DNA from: Castanea sativa
Taxonomy: Eukaryota > Streptophyta > Magnoliopsida > Fagales > Fagaceae
Direction of reading: 5' to 3'
Length of the DNA: 64,000 nucleotides
Assembly (NCBI RefSeq): GCF_040712315.1
Contig: NC_134018.1
Coordinates: 1,984,001-2,048,000, forward strand
Shown: positions 21,891 to 34,360 of the stretch, piece by piece
How positions within the stretch are numbered: position 1 is the first letter of the stretch
How the letters are laid out: every line of letters starts with the position of its first letter
Notes under the pieces: generated by a model
The model's input: the letters and a program-made list of their open reading frames with translations, nothing else
The model's database searches: none
What the model was told of the DNA's origin: nothing
Translations under genes and position numbers: made by a program

Positions 21891-23290
21891 TATTTATTAT
21901 CTAAAACTTTTTACATATATTTCTTTTTTTGCCAATGACTTTACAAATATGTTTGCAATACTTTTTTTTTTCTTTTTTGGTTGAGTTCGTACTACTTTTT
22001 TTTTTTTTTTTTCTTCTTCTTTTAAGCCGGTCATACTCTTATTCTTATAGTCTTATCAATTGTGAATATATATCTTGTCTCCTTAAAAATAAATAAATGG
22101 CTAAGTGTTGTTTATTGAGGTTTTAAAAAATAAGTGAGATTCTAAAAATATATATATATATATATTTTTTTTTCAAATATGACATACTTAATAGAACTCA
22201 ATCCATATTAATTTTCAACAATATATGTCTGCTAGCTCTTTATTATTTTTTTTTCCAAATACATATTTTGATAAGTATTGTAGTTGGCACTAGGCATTTA
22301 TTAAGATTTTGTTTGCATATAAAATCATTTATTTGTAGCAATATTCTAATCAAGGGTATTACTGTATGAATTATAGGATGTTTATTAAAAATTATTTTAG
22401 AAACCAAACTCAATTAAAAAAATATATAATAGAATAATGATGTGAAAAAATATAGTATATCAAGAACTTATGTCTCAAGATTAGAAGAAGCCATCAAAAA
22501 GAGGAAGACTTTGATTTTATATAAAGACAAAGACGGAGACTTTACTTAGCTTAAGAAGCAACTAGTAGACCTCTGCATATGATTATAAATGGAAACTAAT
22601 TCCATTTAATCTAATACTAGTAGATATTTCAAAATTTCCAACATTGAACATTGTTTTTAGAGACATCAAATCAAAAGTGTCAATTAGCATAATTCGATAA
22701 AATTTATAAAAAAAATAACTTTTATTATACTTATAATTAATATATTTATAATTTTTTTTTAAAGTTTAGTTACAAACTTAGTTGAAGTCTAAGGTTACAA
22801 CCTTTAAAAACATTAACATTGCTACATATTTTGAAAATCTAACAGTTAGATTGTATGTTCTTTATGCCCTTAATACACAAATTTTGTACCAATCGGATGT
22901 TATTAACTATATGATCCATAAATTTGTTTTTCATGCATAATTTCAGACTATAAAAACTTGCAATTTAAACAATTGATTAATGACACAGCTATTGATCCTG
23001 AATCTTTTAGAAATTTTGCAAGTGTAGAGAATATAATAAGAAAATGTAATCCAATATTGGATTTGTAAAAATTCACATCCAATTAAAAGATATTGAGTGA
23101 AGTTGTAGCCATAAGTTATAACTAAGTTTGTAGCCAAACTTTTTTTTTTTATTATTTATAATTAGTCTACTTTCAAAATAAAATATATTTTTTCCCTTTA
23201 ATAAGAAGAGTATAGTGCAAAAAGAGTTAATCAATGGTTTTTTTTTTCCTTTAATAAGAAGAGTTAATCAATGGTTTTTTTTTTTTTTCC
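21891..23290. other. AT-rich spacer
   Basis: I see no gene. It contains poly-T tracts (near 21961-22020), a short TA run near 22148-22165 and, near 23190-23300, about three copies of a segment of about 50 bp containing TTTAATAAGAAGAGTTAATC. It has no counterpart in the first copy of the older block. Confidence 0.5.
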
Positions 23291-23317
23291 CTTTAATAAG
23301 AAGAGTTAATGCCTAAG

Positions 23318-23982
23318 AAACCACATCATTAACTCTCTTTTTTCCTAAAAAACCACATCATTAACTCTATTTTTTTTTTCCGTCCATATCATTATCTTCT
23401 TCCTCTTGTCTTTCTTTTTGCACCATACTTTCAGGCCTCCACCATTCATAAAAATCTCATAGTTGGGTCAAAAAGCAACCACTGAGCTTCTTTTTTGTTT
23501 ATTCGTCTGGTATTACTAAGTAATTTCATAGTTGACGTTGTGCTCTAAAACTATTGCAGTGAAAATATATTTCTTAAATTTGGATTTCCATTACCACCAT
23601 TAATAATAGTCTTGTATCTATAAAGGAGTTTTTAAGTAGATAACGTGTTTTCTGTTGAAGAAATTTCTTTGTGGAGGAACCATTAGAAGAACTTTCACAT
23701 TAACATTAAGAGAGAATCTTGACTAAAATATTTTGTTTATATATAGAGACATTATATTCAGAATTCTTTCAACAGCGAGCCTAGCAAGAAGAAAAAGACT
23801 TGAGAGTTATTTTCAGAATTTTTTCCAACAACGAGTCTAAGAAGAAAAAAAGACTTGAGATGTTATTTTCATAATTATTCCAACCACCATTCATGATGGA
23901 GGCCTGAAAGTATAATGCAAAAAGAAAGACAAGAGGAAGAAGATGATGATATTGGCGAAAAAAGAAGAAGTTAATGCTGTGG
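23318..23982. mobile_element. foldback (inverted-repeat) element
   Basis: Two imperfect inverted arms of about 110 bp (about 23318-23448 and 23888-23982) surround a 430-bp loop. The ends read AAACCACATCATTAACTC and, inverted, AAACCACAGCATTAAC. A direct repeat TTAATAAGAAGAGTTAATGC flanks both sides (23293 and 23990). It looks like a non-autonomous foldback element. No coding capacity is visible. Confidence 0.6.
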
Positions 23983-24013
23983 TTTTTTTTTAATAAGAAG
24001 AGTTAATGCCTAA

Positions 24014-24603
24014 ATCACTAATTTCTAGGGAGTAATAATGATACTGCTATGAGTGTTTTTGATCCTTAGATCTAATAGTAATCAATGGTTTACAAAAGGT
24101 GTAACTCTTGTATAACCTTTAGTATTACCCAAAAAAAAAAATGCACAATTGTATATGTTGTAGATTAAATTGTGAAAAAAAAAAAAAAAGGTTCATGTGA
24201 AAATAAGTTCACAATTTCCTAACAGCTTAAATGCCTTGAACGTAAAAGGTAAGGCTTGGAAACATTTTTAATTATCTGATTTAACATGGTATCAGAACAG
24301 GAGATTCTGAGTTCGATCCCTAACTTTACTCTACCTCCCATTTAAAATGTTAAATTCCTACTTGTTGAGCCCCCACTTATTAAGGGGAAGTTTAGGCCCA
24401 CAAGTGAAGGGGAATATTAGACTTATGGACTTATGGTTAAGTAATTTAATTCACCATTTCTTAAGAACTTAAACTTTTAGAACAATCGGTAATTTAACAA
24501 CTCATAACCCAATATTTGGATAAAGGGTTTATGAGTTACTTTTTATTTTAAATTTAAATTTAATTTTGTACTACCATTTGTTTGATTAATGAAATTGTTC
24601 TAG
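24014..24603. other. spacer with tRNA-like repeat
   Basis: I see no gene. The 24285-24330 stretch has TGGTATCAGAACAGG followed by GAGTTCGATCC, resembling tRNA-derived promoter boxes, so a SINE-like relic is possible. Homology to the first older block resumes at about 24127. Confidence 0.4.
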
Positions 24604-24701
24604 GTCGATGCTGCAAGTTTGACTCGAGTTCGATGCACAATGTGTCGTCGACTTAAGCCAAGGCATGATTCATATCAAATTGTAAGGAGAGACACTTTGT
24701 G
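24604..24701 (+). other. relict exon-like segment (copy 2)
   Basis: Paralogue of 17335-17418. It reads VDAASLTRVRCTMCRR then LKPRHDSYQIV, but a 15-bp insertion before the donor adds RRDTLW and then TAA. It is not assignable to a family I know. Confidence 0.4.
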
Positions 24702-24971
24702 GTAATTATTATCCAAGCTCTGTTGAAGCACAAGTGAGCCCAGTTGGAACCAAAACAATTATACAGGTAGGAAATTTAACATAGGGAGTTTTGTTTTGCA
24801 CAAGTGAGCCCAGTTTTGTTTTGCACAAATTTAACATAAGTGGGCCTTTATCTTAAAAAGTGTTTGGATGGGCTAATTTTTATAGGAAACTTAACTAATG
24901 GATGAACATATATTAATTGTTTGGATGAGTTTATTAATGAATGAACATTAATTATCTATTTTAAGAAGGAG

Positions 24972-25021
<50 letters not shown>

Positions 25022-26956
25022 TTAAAAATTATGTTATAGTAGAATTTCTATTTTGTATAAGAAAAAAAACTGTAAAGAAATTAAACATTTTTTTATAAAA
25101 ATTTCCTAAAATGATATATTAATGTATATTTAAAAGGCATAAGTTAGTAAAACTCTACTTTATTAGTTTATTTTATTTAAAAATAGTTTTGTACAAGTAT
25201 TTTTTATTCTTTATTTTCAGCCGTACTTGAATAAAAGTGAGACTTTCAAAACTACTGTATATAAAGCTATAAACTGAATGGAAATAATTGACCTTTTTTT
25301 TTACAGTTAAAACTTGCGCACATATATATACATACTTAATTGCCAGCAAACCTAGTTTACAAATGCTCTTTTAGTCGTTACCAAAAAGTAAGCTCTACTT
25401 TACTAACCTTGCTTGGACCATATATAGTGGTACACTGATGGGTCATGTTTATTTGTTTGTTTGTTTGTTTTATTTATTATTTATTTATCTATTGTTATTA
25501 TTTTAGAATCTTTGTGAATGAATATCCTGGTAAAATGAGAATATTAGAAGGAAAAAAGGCATAGTTTTAAGTAGTTTCATGATAAGAGAACGGTAAAGAC
25601 TTTATGGGGCTAAATAGTAAATACTATGTTACTAAAGAAATTTGAGATTTGACTTATAGTTGACTTCTTTATATTATGACACATAAGTTTTAAAAGTTTC
25701 ACAATTTTACACATCTTTGTTATTTTCTAATTACATTCAATATTTTTCTTAATTTTTTTACTTCCCACCCAATCACTACCTCTCTCCTCCTCCCAACAAA
25801 CCCTTTATTTTCTTTACCTCTGTTCAAACTTCATAGAGCTTCAATGGCTAAACAAAATATGATTAAAGAAGCCAACTACATTGACTTAAATAATTTCTAA
25901 GAACACCGGAACTCATTCATTACTTTTAGTTTGTCACCACTGAGATGGTCGTACTATATCCAAAATTATGCGAAATCCAAGGTAGGGCAATCTACAAATG
26001 GACAAAGTGTATGACAACAATTCCCATGGCTTTGGTTGGCTGCTCTATGGATGGGTTCATGATGAGAGAGTCAAAGAGTCTGGCAGGATGTATAAGGTTA
26101 ATTTTTTAACAATAAAAAACAATACTACGTACCCCTCTTCTTCCTTCCGCATGTGATATGATTATGTTCTACATACATGTAATTCTCTGTTTCTTAAATT
26201 TTGTTACATGTATATTTCACTTTATGCTCTACAATTTGATCCAAACTCCAAAAGGAAAGTTAAATAACATTCAGGACAAATAGAAATTTGGGAATCTGGG
26301 TTGCTTAATTCTATGATTTTGTAATTACTTTTTTCTTCTTCATAGAAATGATATGATTTCTCTTGGTGCCATGTTTTGTTTTTCTTAACCCACCTCTTAA
26401 AAAACTCTATAAACCCTCAGATTCATTCACCAAAAAACTACTTCCAAGATCAAACAACATAAAAACAGGTTGAGGCAGACCAAAATATAACCAATCAACT
26501 GTCTTTGGATGTATTCAATTTGTTCTCATTATTGAGATCTTTGAGTTCTTTTATAAAATAAAATTATAAAAATAAAAATAAAAATTTCTAGCTCAGTGAT
26601 AATGTCCAGGTCGTAAATTTTGCTTTTAAAAATCACATAACATTCTGTTTTGCATTTCTTATATACATTGTTGGTTTTGGTTTTTGCTTGAGTACTTCAT
26701 ATGCCATGCATTTAATATTGAAATTTGAAATTTGATCATTTTGAAGATTATTCTTTGCTAGCTCTTGCCAACTTGGGATCACTGATACTTTTAACTTCAT
26801 GGTTTGTGCCAAATTAATCTTGGAAAGTGTTTGTTTTTTTTTTTTTTTAATTATTATTATTATTATTATTATTAGATTTTACGCCTCTTGGTTTGACTAG
26901 GCCTTGATAGTCTTGTTTTTTCTAATGTGCATTTAGGCATTCTAAGTCATCAACAT
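24702..26956. other. gene-free AT-rich region
   Basis: It contains a (TA)n microsatellite at 24972-25020 and an (ATT)n tract near 26850-26873. Homology to the older block ends near 24850. I see no gene. Confidence 0.6.
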
Positions 26957-27129
26957 GTAAGTTTCAGTTAGTTCAATTGATAAAGTTTCTGATGATTGAA
27001 TAAGAGATTTGTGGTTCAATCTCTGTTTATATCAAAAATTGATTAGTGTCTTGGTTTGATGATAAAAAAGCTGTCATTAATTAAGAACAGACGTCATAAA
27101 TTGAAATTCTTTATAAAAAAAAAAAAGTA
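26957..27129 (+). mobile_element. tRNA-derived SINE
   Basis: About 173 bp with an A-box-like TAGTTCAATTGATAA (26969-26983), a B-box GTGGTTCAATCTC (27011-27023), a non-tRNA body and a poly-A tail. It is flanked by an 8-bp target-site duplication ATCAACAT (26949-26956 and 27130-27137). It is non-coding and would rely on a LINE for retrotransposition. Confidence 0.8.
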
Positions 27130-27137
27130 ATCAACAT

Positions 27138-28078
27138 CATTGACAATTTAGTACATTAAAACTTTGCATAATGAAAACTCAATTTGCAACATTACAATAT
27201 CTAATAGTCTTCCTAAATATAAGTATGTTATAATTATTTTTAATATATGTATATAACTAATTAGATACAAGTTTAAATTTGCAATGATTGAGATTATCTA
27301 TATAGCATATTCTACAACTTATCTGCGATTAAAAAATGACACTGCAATTGTGTGGCCACTAGCGAGAACAAACAATTACGTTAGGCCAATTTTGAAAACT
27401 TGACATTTTGGCTAGATGCCACAAACTTAGTATTTTTAATGACCCACTAAAACCAAGGGATTAAAAATATCAAACTGATATGCAACACCAGTAAAATAGT
27501 TTATAATTATATTTCCTTAGATCTTGACATGAAAAATAATATATTCAATATTAAAAAAAAATCCAATTTTTTTAGACTAATTTTCAATAGTTTTTCGTGT
27601 ATCGTACATGTTAGCGACTAGTAAATTATAAATTTTTTTAGGAAAAATTGTCAATTAAGAAGTGAATTAGGAATTAATTATGGCACTCTAGCTTCTCAAC
27701 ACACACACAAAAAAAACCCTCACTCTAGAATTTTTATTTGGGATCTTTTTTGCTCAGCACTCTAGAAAAATAATTGACAGACTAGAAGATAAAATATAAA
27801 TAGACCCAGAATTTTTATTTATTTATCCTTGTGTATAAGATGGATATATGCAAGACAATATCTGGTTTGGTGGTGCATGTAGATGACAATTATTTTTGGC
27901 TTATTCCCAGACACTAGGACCATGACTAAATTGATGGTTCTGGTTACGATTGTGAAAGAGGAAAGTGGAGCATACGTTAAAAAGCTTGATTAAATATAGG
28001 ATGGAGCTCGCCAATGACTTTTAGGTCAACCTTAATTTTCCGGTGTTCCCACTTTTCAAGAACTACGTTTTGAGTTTG
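27138..28078. other. gene-free region
   Basis: I see nothing beyond AT-rich sequence. Confidence 0.5.
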
Positions 28079-28300
28079 ACTTTGAAATGAATCATAAATA
28101 ATAAATAAAAGATTACGGGTCTCGGCCAACTGTTGCAAAGTACTACCCATACGTTGAAGACTTTTAAGGCGCCGCCACCCCCCCCCCCCCCCCCCCCCCC
28201 CCCCACCACTTTGAAATGAATCATAAATAATAAATAAAAGATTACGGGTCTCGGCCAACTGTTGCAAAGTACTACCCATACGTTGAAGACTTTTAAGGCT
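28079..28300. repeat. 129-bp direct repeat with a C27 tract
   Basis: The segment from ACTTTGAAATGAATCAT to GAAGACTTTTAAGGC occurs at 28079-28170 and again from 28208, a period of 129 bp. Between the copies lies a run of 27 C (28178-28204). Open frames here are artefacts of the homopolymer. Confidence 0.9.
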
Positions 28301-31213
28301 CCCCACCCACCCCCCAAAAAAAAAAAGATCTTAGTATATCACTAGATTAAAAAAAAAAAAAACTTACTAGTACAAGTTTTACAAATTCATGTTTCAACCT
28401 CTTTGTTTTTTTGGTCAAATCGTAACACAAAAAACAACTAAGGGATCTATCATAATGTTTTTGAAATTGAAATTGTTAAAGAGACAATCATGGTACAAAA
28501 CTTTGAAAAATTATTATGGCAATAAATATGATTAGTTTAACTTCAACAACATAATAAATGAATATTTTAATTAATTTTTTGGTGATTAGTAATATATTAA
28601 TTTGTAAAATTTATGTAATAAAATTTGTAAAATTTATGTAATAAAATTTGTATAATTTCTAATATCACTTCTAATTTTTATTTGGTATTAATCACATTTT
28701 TTATTACCATTACCTAAGTTTGTATAAAAACTAACAATAACTTTAACAGTCTTCTGCAAAATTTACTTACGTAAAGTACAAGGAATAGAACAAGTTTCAG
28801 CTTGAGTTGCTTTGTCTAGGCCTGGTTCCTCTTGCAGTTACTTCCTGGAATCGAAACTTTCAAGTTTTGTGATTTTACATTTGGAGCAAAAATGTAATGT
28901 CACCTATATAGCTAGGACTGTTAAATAGCAGTCTGAACTCTAAAATCACTTATCCGGGTACAGAATTGAAGATATTACGGGTCTGTTTAGATACTGTTTA
29001 TTGCTGAAAACTGAAAATTGAAAACCAAAAACACTGTAGCAAAATAATCATAAAATGTATGAATAGTGCTGTGAGATTCAGTTTTAAAGAAAAATTTGCT
29101 AAAAAAAGTACTTGTAGGTCCTGTGAATAATGCACGAGACCCACACAAAAAAATCGTGTGAGCTAGAAACGCACAAAGTGGGCTTCCCAAACTCACACTA
29201 TATATAGGGAACGAAGCAAACAAGTCTGTGATCGTTAGTCCTTTTTTTTTTTTCTTTTTTTTTTAGGGAGTGATCGTTAGTCCTTGATCACAGAAGTCAT
29301 CTGGTTTTCTTCTATGGTGACAAACGGCACATTTATTGTTAAGTACTATAGCACATGCAAGAATTAATTAAGTTCATTGTGAATGTTAGGTCCAAACGGA
29401 TTTCTCACGACACTTGTTTCTTTGTATAGTTGATATTCGGGCTTCAAAATGGAAACAAATATGACCTCATTAATTTGGATTTAAAACGAGTGAGATATTA
29501 TAGTTTAAACTTAACCCAAAATGTTGTATACGGGAAGGGCATGAAAATTACGGAATTTGGCTCCAAATTGTAATGAGAAAAGTATTTTTATTAAGTTTTA
29601 ACCATATTTTGTGCACTTTTATAAACCACTTATTGCACAATTTTTAGAGGCAAGAAATAAGGTTATAGAGGCGGAGACCTTAAGGTATTCAAAGAGAAAA
29701 TCCAAGCTTCTACATATTGAACCTTTAAGTTCTGAAAGAGAAGAATAAGTTATTATTGCGACTTGTGTACATCACTTTATTAATGTGTGTGTCTATAAAT
29801 ATATAAAATAATATATATATATGTGCTTAAATTGAGTCTCATATTAATAAGTCTATTCATAAACAAATTATTATATTTGAATTTAGCTTGCTTAATTGTC
29901 AAATCTAAAGTTAGGCTTGTGTTGGACTCATTTGCTAAATAATTTTTTTAAGCAATTTTTTTCTCAAGCTAAGCACAAGCCCGTTCATTGACACCCCTAT
30001 CTATCAGTTACTTAACAAATAATGTTTATTTTTTGTTTTTACTTCAATTCCTTCCAGGTTTAAGTCTTCTGATTCCTTTGCCATACTAGCTCACATGTTT
30101 GTACGAGGTATTAATCATAGTGTTTATATTTTTGTAAAGAGTAAGATTTGAAGGATTTTTCTATGATTCTTACCCAAAAAAAGAAAAGAAAAGGATTTTC
30201 CAATGATACTTTCAATATTTCTAGGTTCGACAGCCAATTATACGATGTTGATTATAAAGTTATTGTTCAATGACACGTGAGTTATTAGTGAATCTAACTT
30301 TTATTGCTTGCCCAAAATGAAAAAAAAAAAGAAAAAAAAGAAACATAAGATATCAAATGACATGATCGCGGAACAATGATGAGATTTGATGAAGAAACTA
30401 TTTTTTATTTGACCCTAGGACAAACTAAAGTTACAAATAAATACAAACTACTGTGGAATCAGCGCTCAAATGTGATCTGGGTTACCAATTGATCTCATAA
30501 ACTTACCGTCATGTATGTTTCCCAATATTTGAATGTTTAGTCTTATTAATTGTTGCAAGAGTAGTGTTATATGTATTATAAGTTTTACAATATTAAATTT
30601 ATAAATTGATATGCCACCAATCATAAAGAGATAGTTGAAGCTCTACCAATCAAATTCATTATATATAACATTAGCTTGTAAATTGAATAATACTAGAAAT
30701 ATAAATTATTTTACAAATAACTGATGAAGTAAGTGATTATTAATAAATGAAAAAAGTGATATTAATGGTGGGTTTAGATGAAAATCAATAAAGGATTGAT
30801 TACTTCAACATTTTGTAAAAATATTATAAAATAGTTTGTGACTGTATCATTACACTTGTAAAATTTATATAGGTAATAAATCTTATATTAATTTTAGCAT
30901 TTTTCCTATTGCAGACATTTTAGATAATTAGACCATCTTCCAGTGAGGTTCACGAGGAACATAGAAAGTTGTTGAAATTGATAGGATTTCACATTTAGGT
31001 TTGGTATTGCACATGACTTACAATAATAACAGGTTTTCTGGAATAGTATGTAGAAGCAGTCTTAAGTGTTAGTGTTTGATTCTCAAAAAAAAAAAAAAAA
31101 AAAAATGTCTTAATGTTCTCATGCGAAGTTTACACTCCCGTTAACAATTGTTCACATACGAATCTTCCACTCAACTGCAGCAAGTCGTTGAGAATTCATC
31201 AGTTGAACATTCT
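28301..31213. other. gene-free region
   Basis: AT-rich spacer. Around 28980-29215 a segment beginning GGGTCTGTTTAGATACTG resembles a widespread plant MITE, but I found no matching inverted terminus. A poly-A tract lies near 31085-31105. Confidence 0.5.
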
Positions 31214-31231
31214 TTGACTTTGACTTTGACT
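31214..31231 (+). promoter_or_regulatory. triple W-box array
   Basis: Three TTGACT motifs in direct succession with 6-bp period, about 500 bp beyond the stop of the 31.7-kb HIPP gene. TTGACT is the WRKY W-box core. Whether it acts as an element here is unknown. Confidence 0.4.
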
Positions 31232-31728
31232 TTGGTCATGTCACTAATTATTGGTGTGTATATATATATATATATATGGTTCAAAATATAATTTATAATT
31301 ATATATATAATATATTATATGGTTGGAAGAGCTTTGATTTTGATTCATGATAATCACTTACAGAAAAAAAGAAAAAAGAATGAGATAATGAGTATGATCG
31401 GAGAAGATATCGAATCTCAACACTGCATCAAAAATGTCAAGGAGTTGTGCATTTTTATAACAAATCTAGTTATCGGAAATTTTAGTTTCATTCGGCACAT
31501 GAAGTATTATCCTCATAATAAGGCATGCTATTTTGGCCATTACAAAAAGGATTAACTTATTACAATACCTTGTTTTTATACAATTATAATTTTATCAGCT
31601 CAGCAGAAACATGTAGGAGACAAAAAAAAAAATAAAAAAAAAACATGCAACAGCATGAACTAAACAAAGACAAAATGTTTACATATCATGGAACAGGTTG
31701 CGATATAATTATTCAGCAAATATGTCTT

Positions 31729-32528
31729 TCACATGATGGCACAATTGCTAGGGTATTGATCAGAAACCACTGCATCTGCATGGTACAAGGGGTACTGCTC
31801 CGGATAAGCTACTGTATTTGCATGGTACAAGGGGTACTGAGGATATTGGCTATAATAATAAGTTGGAGTTGGGTCTGTTTTCTTCTCAGCACTTTCTGCT
31901 TTCAGTTCTTGCACACTCTGAATGGTGGCAGAGCCAAGCTTCTTCCTTAGTGAGCGAGTCAAGCTAACCGGATCAACTCCATCTCCTATCACTACCACCA
32001 GACTTTTATCTGCTCCTTCAATCGCCACAGAGGTCACACCTGTTTGATATTCAGAAACATATAAAAGGAATCAGCCCCTTGACTTCAGTTTTCAAAAGCA
32101 AATGAGAGTTGAAATTTGATGCAAAGTTTCACACCTTGTGCCACAGCTGCAATCTTCATGGCCTTGTTTCTGCATTTCTCGCAAGTCATTTGCACCTTCA
32201 TTACTACCTTTTGCTGCACCCATTAGATGAATATAATATAAGACATTAGTATCTTTTAACAGAATTAATAATAAATAAATAAAAAATAAAGCCTATTTTT
32301 AATAATTTTTTTCTACCATTTATTTATACTACTAAAAAAGTACATTCACTTTCATGCATGTGGGTCTTTTACTCTCTTTGGTTAGGTGAATAAGAGGATG
32401 AAAAATGTGAGGTTCAAACTCTAAACACGTAACACCATACATAAAGGGTGCCTGGTGGTATCACTAGATTAACGCTCGAACTTCTGTATGCATTTTTATT
32501 TCAATGTGGAAAAAGGGATTACCTTCAT
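31729..32528 (-). CDS. HIPP, CAIM type (31.7 kb)
   Basis: Exons on the minus strand: 32528-32523 (ATGAAG), 32213-32135 and 32039-31729, giving 131 residues, all GT-AG. Exon 2 reads QKVVMKVQMTCEKCRNKAMK with an intact MxCxxC. Exon 3 gives VTSVAIEG, VVVIGDGVDPVS and RKKLGSATIQSVQELKAE, then two copies of a YPLYHA-containing repeat and NCAIM. It is the longest CAIM-type member, because the PLYHAN/PLYHAD unit is doubled. It is the intact counterpart of the truncated copies at 975 and 8991, with which it shares its 3' flank. The 5' leader holds a (GA)n run (32607-32636). Confidence 0.9.
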
Positions 32529-32603
32529 GTTTGATAGTATGGAACAAATGGGATTGTTATATATATTATAATAATAAGACAATCTGTATATATGATATGA
32601 ATG

Positions 32604-32642
<39 letters not shown>

Positions 32643-32677
32643 AGTTTCTGTATTTTGGTTTTTGCTCAGAGAGTGTC

Positions 32678-32686
32678 AATTTATAA
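32678..32686 (-). promoter_or_regulatory. TATA box of the 31.7-kb HIPP gene
   Basis: On the minus strand TATAAATTGACACTCTC, matching TATAAATAGACACTATC of genes A and B. Confidence 0.65.
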
Positions 32687-32816
32687 TATGAGAGCTTAGC
32701 CGTGGACTAGAGAGTAGAGACCTGTGTGGACGCAGTCAAGGGATTCACGGTCGTTACTCGTTAGTCGTCAGACAAACAGTTATTTGAATCGGTAGTGTGT
32801 ATGGCAAACCATCTAA

Positions 32817-32858
32817 AGACCGCGGTTTTTCCATAGACCGAGTCAACTTGCATGCGTG
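32817..32858 (-). promoter_or_regulatory. conserved HIPP promoter block with W-box
   Basis: Minus strand, TTGACTCGGTCTATGG, matching 6903-6942 and 14913-14952; the W-box is at 32841-32846. Confidence 0.6.
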
Positions 32859-33465
32859 GCAACTTAACCGTCGTTTCCTCTCTTATTTCTTTATTTTTTT
32901 TTTGAAGAAGAAAAATTCCTCTCTTAAAGTTAAAGCTATTTATTATTATTTTTTTTTGGAAGATATAAAAATGTATATTAATCTATTCTAATTGGAATAT
33001 GTGTTCCTACCGATGGACTAAATATAAGTAAATGTTGCTTGTGTATTAATTTTTTTCAAAAAAAAGTAGTTGTGGACGGCTTTTTGGTATCGTCAAAACA
33101 TTTTTACAGTGTATGTTGTATTTTGCTGCCCAGAAGTGATAATTAAATATCGTCAAAGAGTAATTCTTAGGAATTAAGTGATTGATGCGTCAATTTTTTA
33201 GTACGGTAAAAAATTGGAAAAAATAATTTATTATATTGCTGATTTAATAGTAATTACTTTGTCACATAGTTTGTAAGATTTTTATAATAAAATAGATAAT
33301 AACTTTAAAATTTTTTATTGTCAAAATTTTGGTATACAGTTTAACGATTATATTAGTGTGTGCTGGCCATTTCTATTTGATGGAATATATTTTTGATGAG
33401 AAAACTTAACCAAGAAGAAAATTTCTAGTAGAGAGAGAATGGGAGAGGAAATTAGGAGAAAAAAA
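32859..33465. other. spacer upstream of the 31.7-kb HIPP gene
   Basis: I see no gene. Confidence 0.5.
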
Positions 33466-34360
33466 AACGTGTATTATACTATCATGCACTATTGGGTAAA
33501 TAGGGTTTCTACGATCTTAGGCTTTTTCAAAAAAAGAAAAAAAAAAGTGTATCATACATAGCCTATGAGGAATAAAAAAGTGTTATACTATCATGCTATG
33601 AGGTAAATGGTGTTTCTACAATCTTAGGCTTTTTCAAAAATAAAATAAAAAAGTGTATTATATTAAGCCTTCAACACTCTGGCTTCGGCTTTGATTGAAG
33701 GCTAAGGATAAGCCACAAATGTTATCACACCATATTTAGGGAAAAGCTCTAGCGACATTTGCACTATATCCAAAAAAGGATTAATCTAGTTATAATTGTG
33801 ATTTTTTTTAGTTATTCATAAAACTTATATCTACATAATATATGCTTAATGTGGGACTCAAAATCACATAACACACACTCATTCAATATCCAAACAATAT
33901 AATTAGGGCATCATATGCATCACACTATTAGGTAAATAATGTTTTTACAATCTTAGGCTTTTTCAACAACAAAAAAAAAGGTGTATTATACTTAATTAGC
34001 CTATGAGGAAAAAAAAGTGTATCATACTATCATGCACTATTAGGTAAATGGTGTTTCTACAATCTTAGGATTTTTCAAAGAGAAATAATGAAAAGTGTAT
34101 TATACTTTGCCTCCAACCCCCTTGCTTCGGCTTTGATTGAAGGCTAAGGATAAGCCACAAAGATGATCACACCATATTCAAGGAAAAACTTAGCAATACT
34201 TGCACTATATCCAAAAAGAATTAATCTATTCATAATTGTGGTTTCTTGTAGTTATTCATAAAGCTTATATCTACATAGTAGATACTCGATGTGGGACTCA
34301 AAACCACATAACACACACTCATTCAATATCCAATCAATATAATTATGGTATCACATGTAT
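33466..34360. repeat. higher-order tandem repeat
   Basis: Two copies of a unit with a period of about 442 bp (GCTTCGGCTTTGATTGAAGG at 33682 and 34124). A subrepeat of about 55 bp ending in ATCTTAGGCTTTTTC or a close variant occurs four times (near 33472, 33577, 33912 and 34019). Confidence 0.8.

Larger units (their letters stand above)
17590..24850. repeat. older tandem block, second copy
   Basis: Partner of 14690-17520. It carries the deleted HIPP pseudogene, the solo LTR, the pararetrovirus fragment, the foldback element and the second relict exon. Confidence 0.75.

Noticed and set aside
24285..24330. TGGTATCAGAACAGG as a retroelement PBS or tRNA gene
   Set aside because: No LTR lies nearby and no cloverleaf can be made; at most a SINE relic.
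27977..28317. Glycine-rich minus-strand open frames
   Set aside because: The Gly runs come from the C27 homopolymer between direct repeats.
28980..29215. Segment beginning GGGTCTGTTTAGATACTG as a MITE
   Set aside because: No matching inverted terminus or TSD was found, so I did not call it an element.
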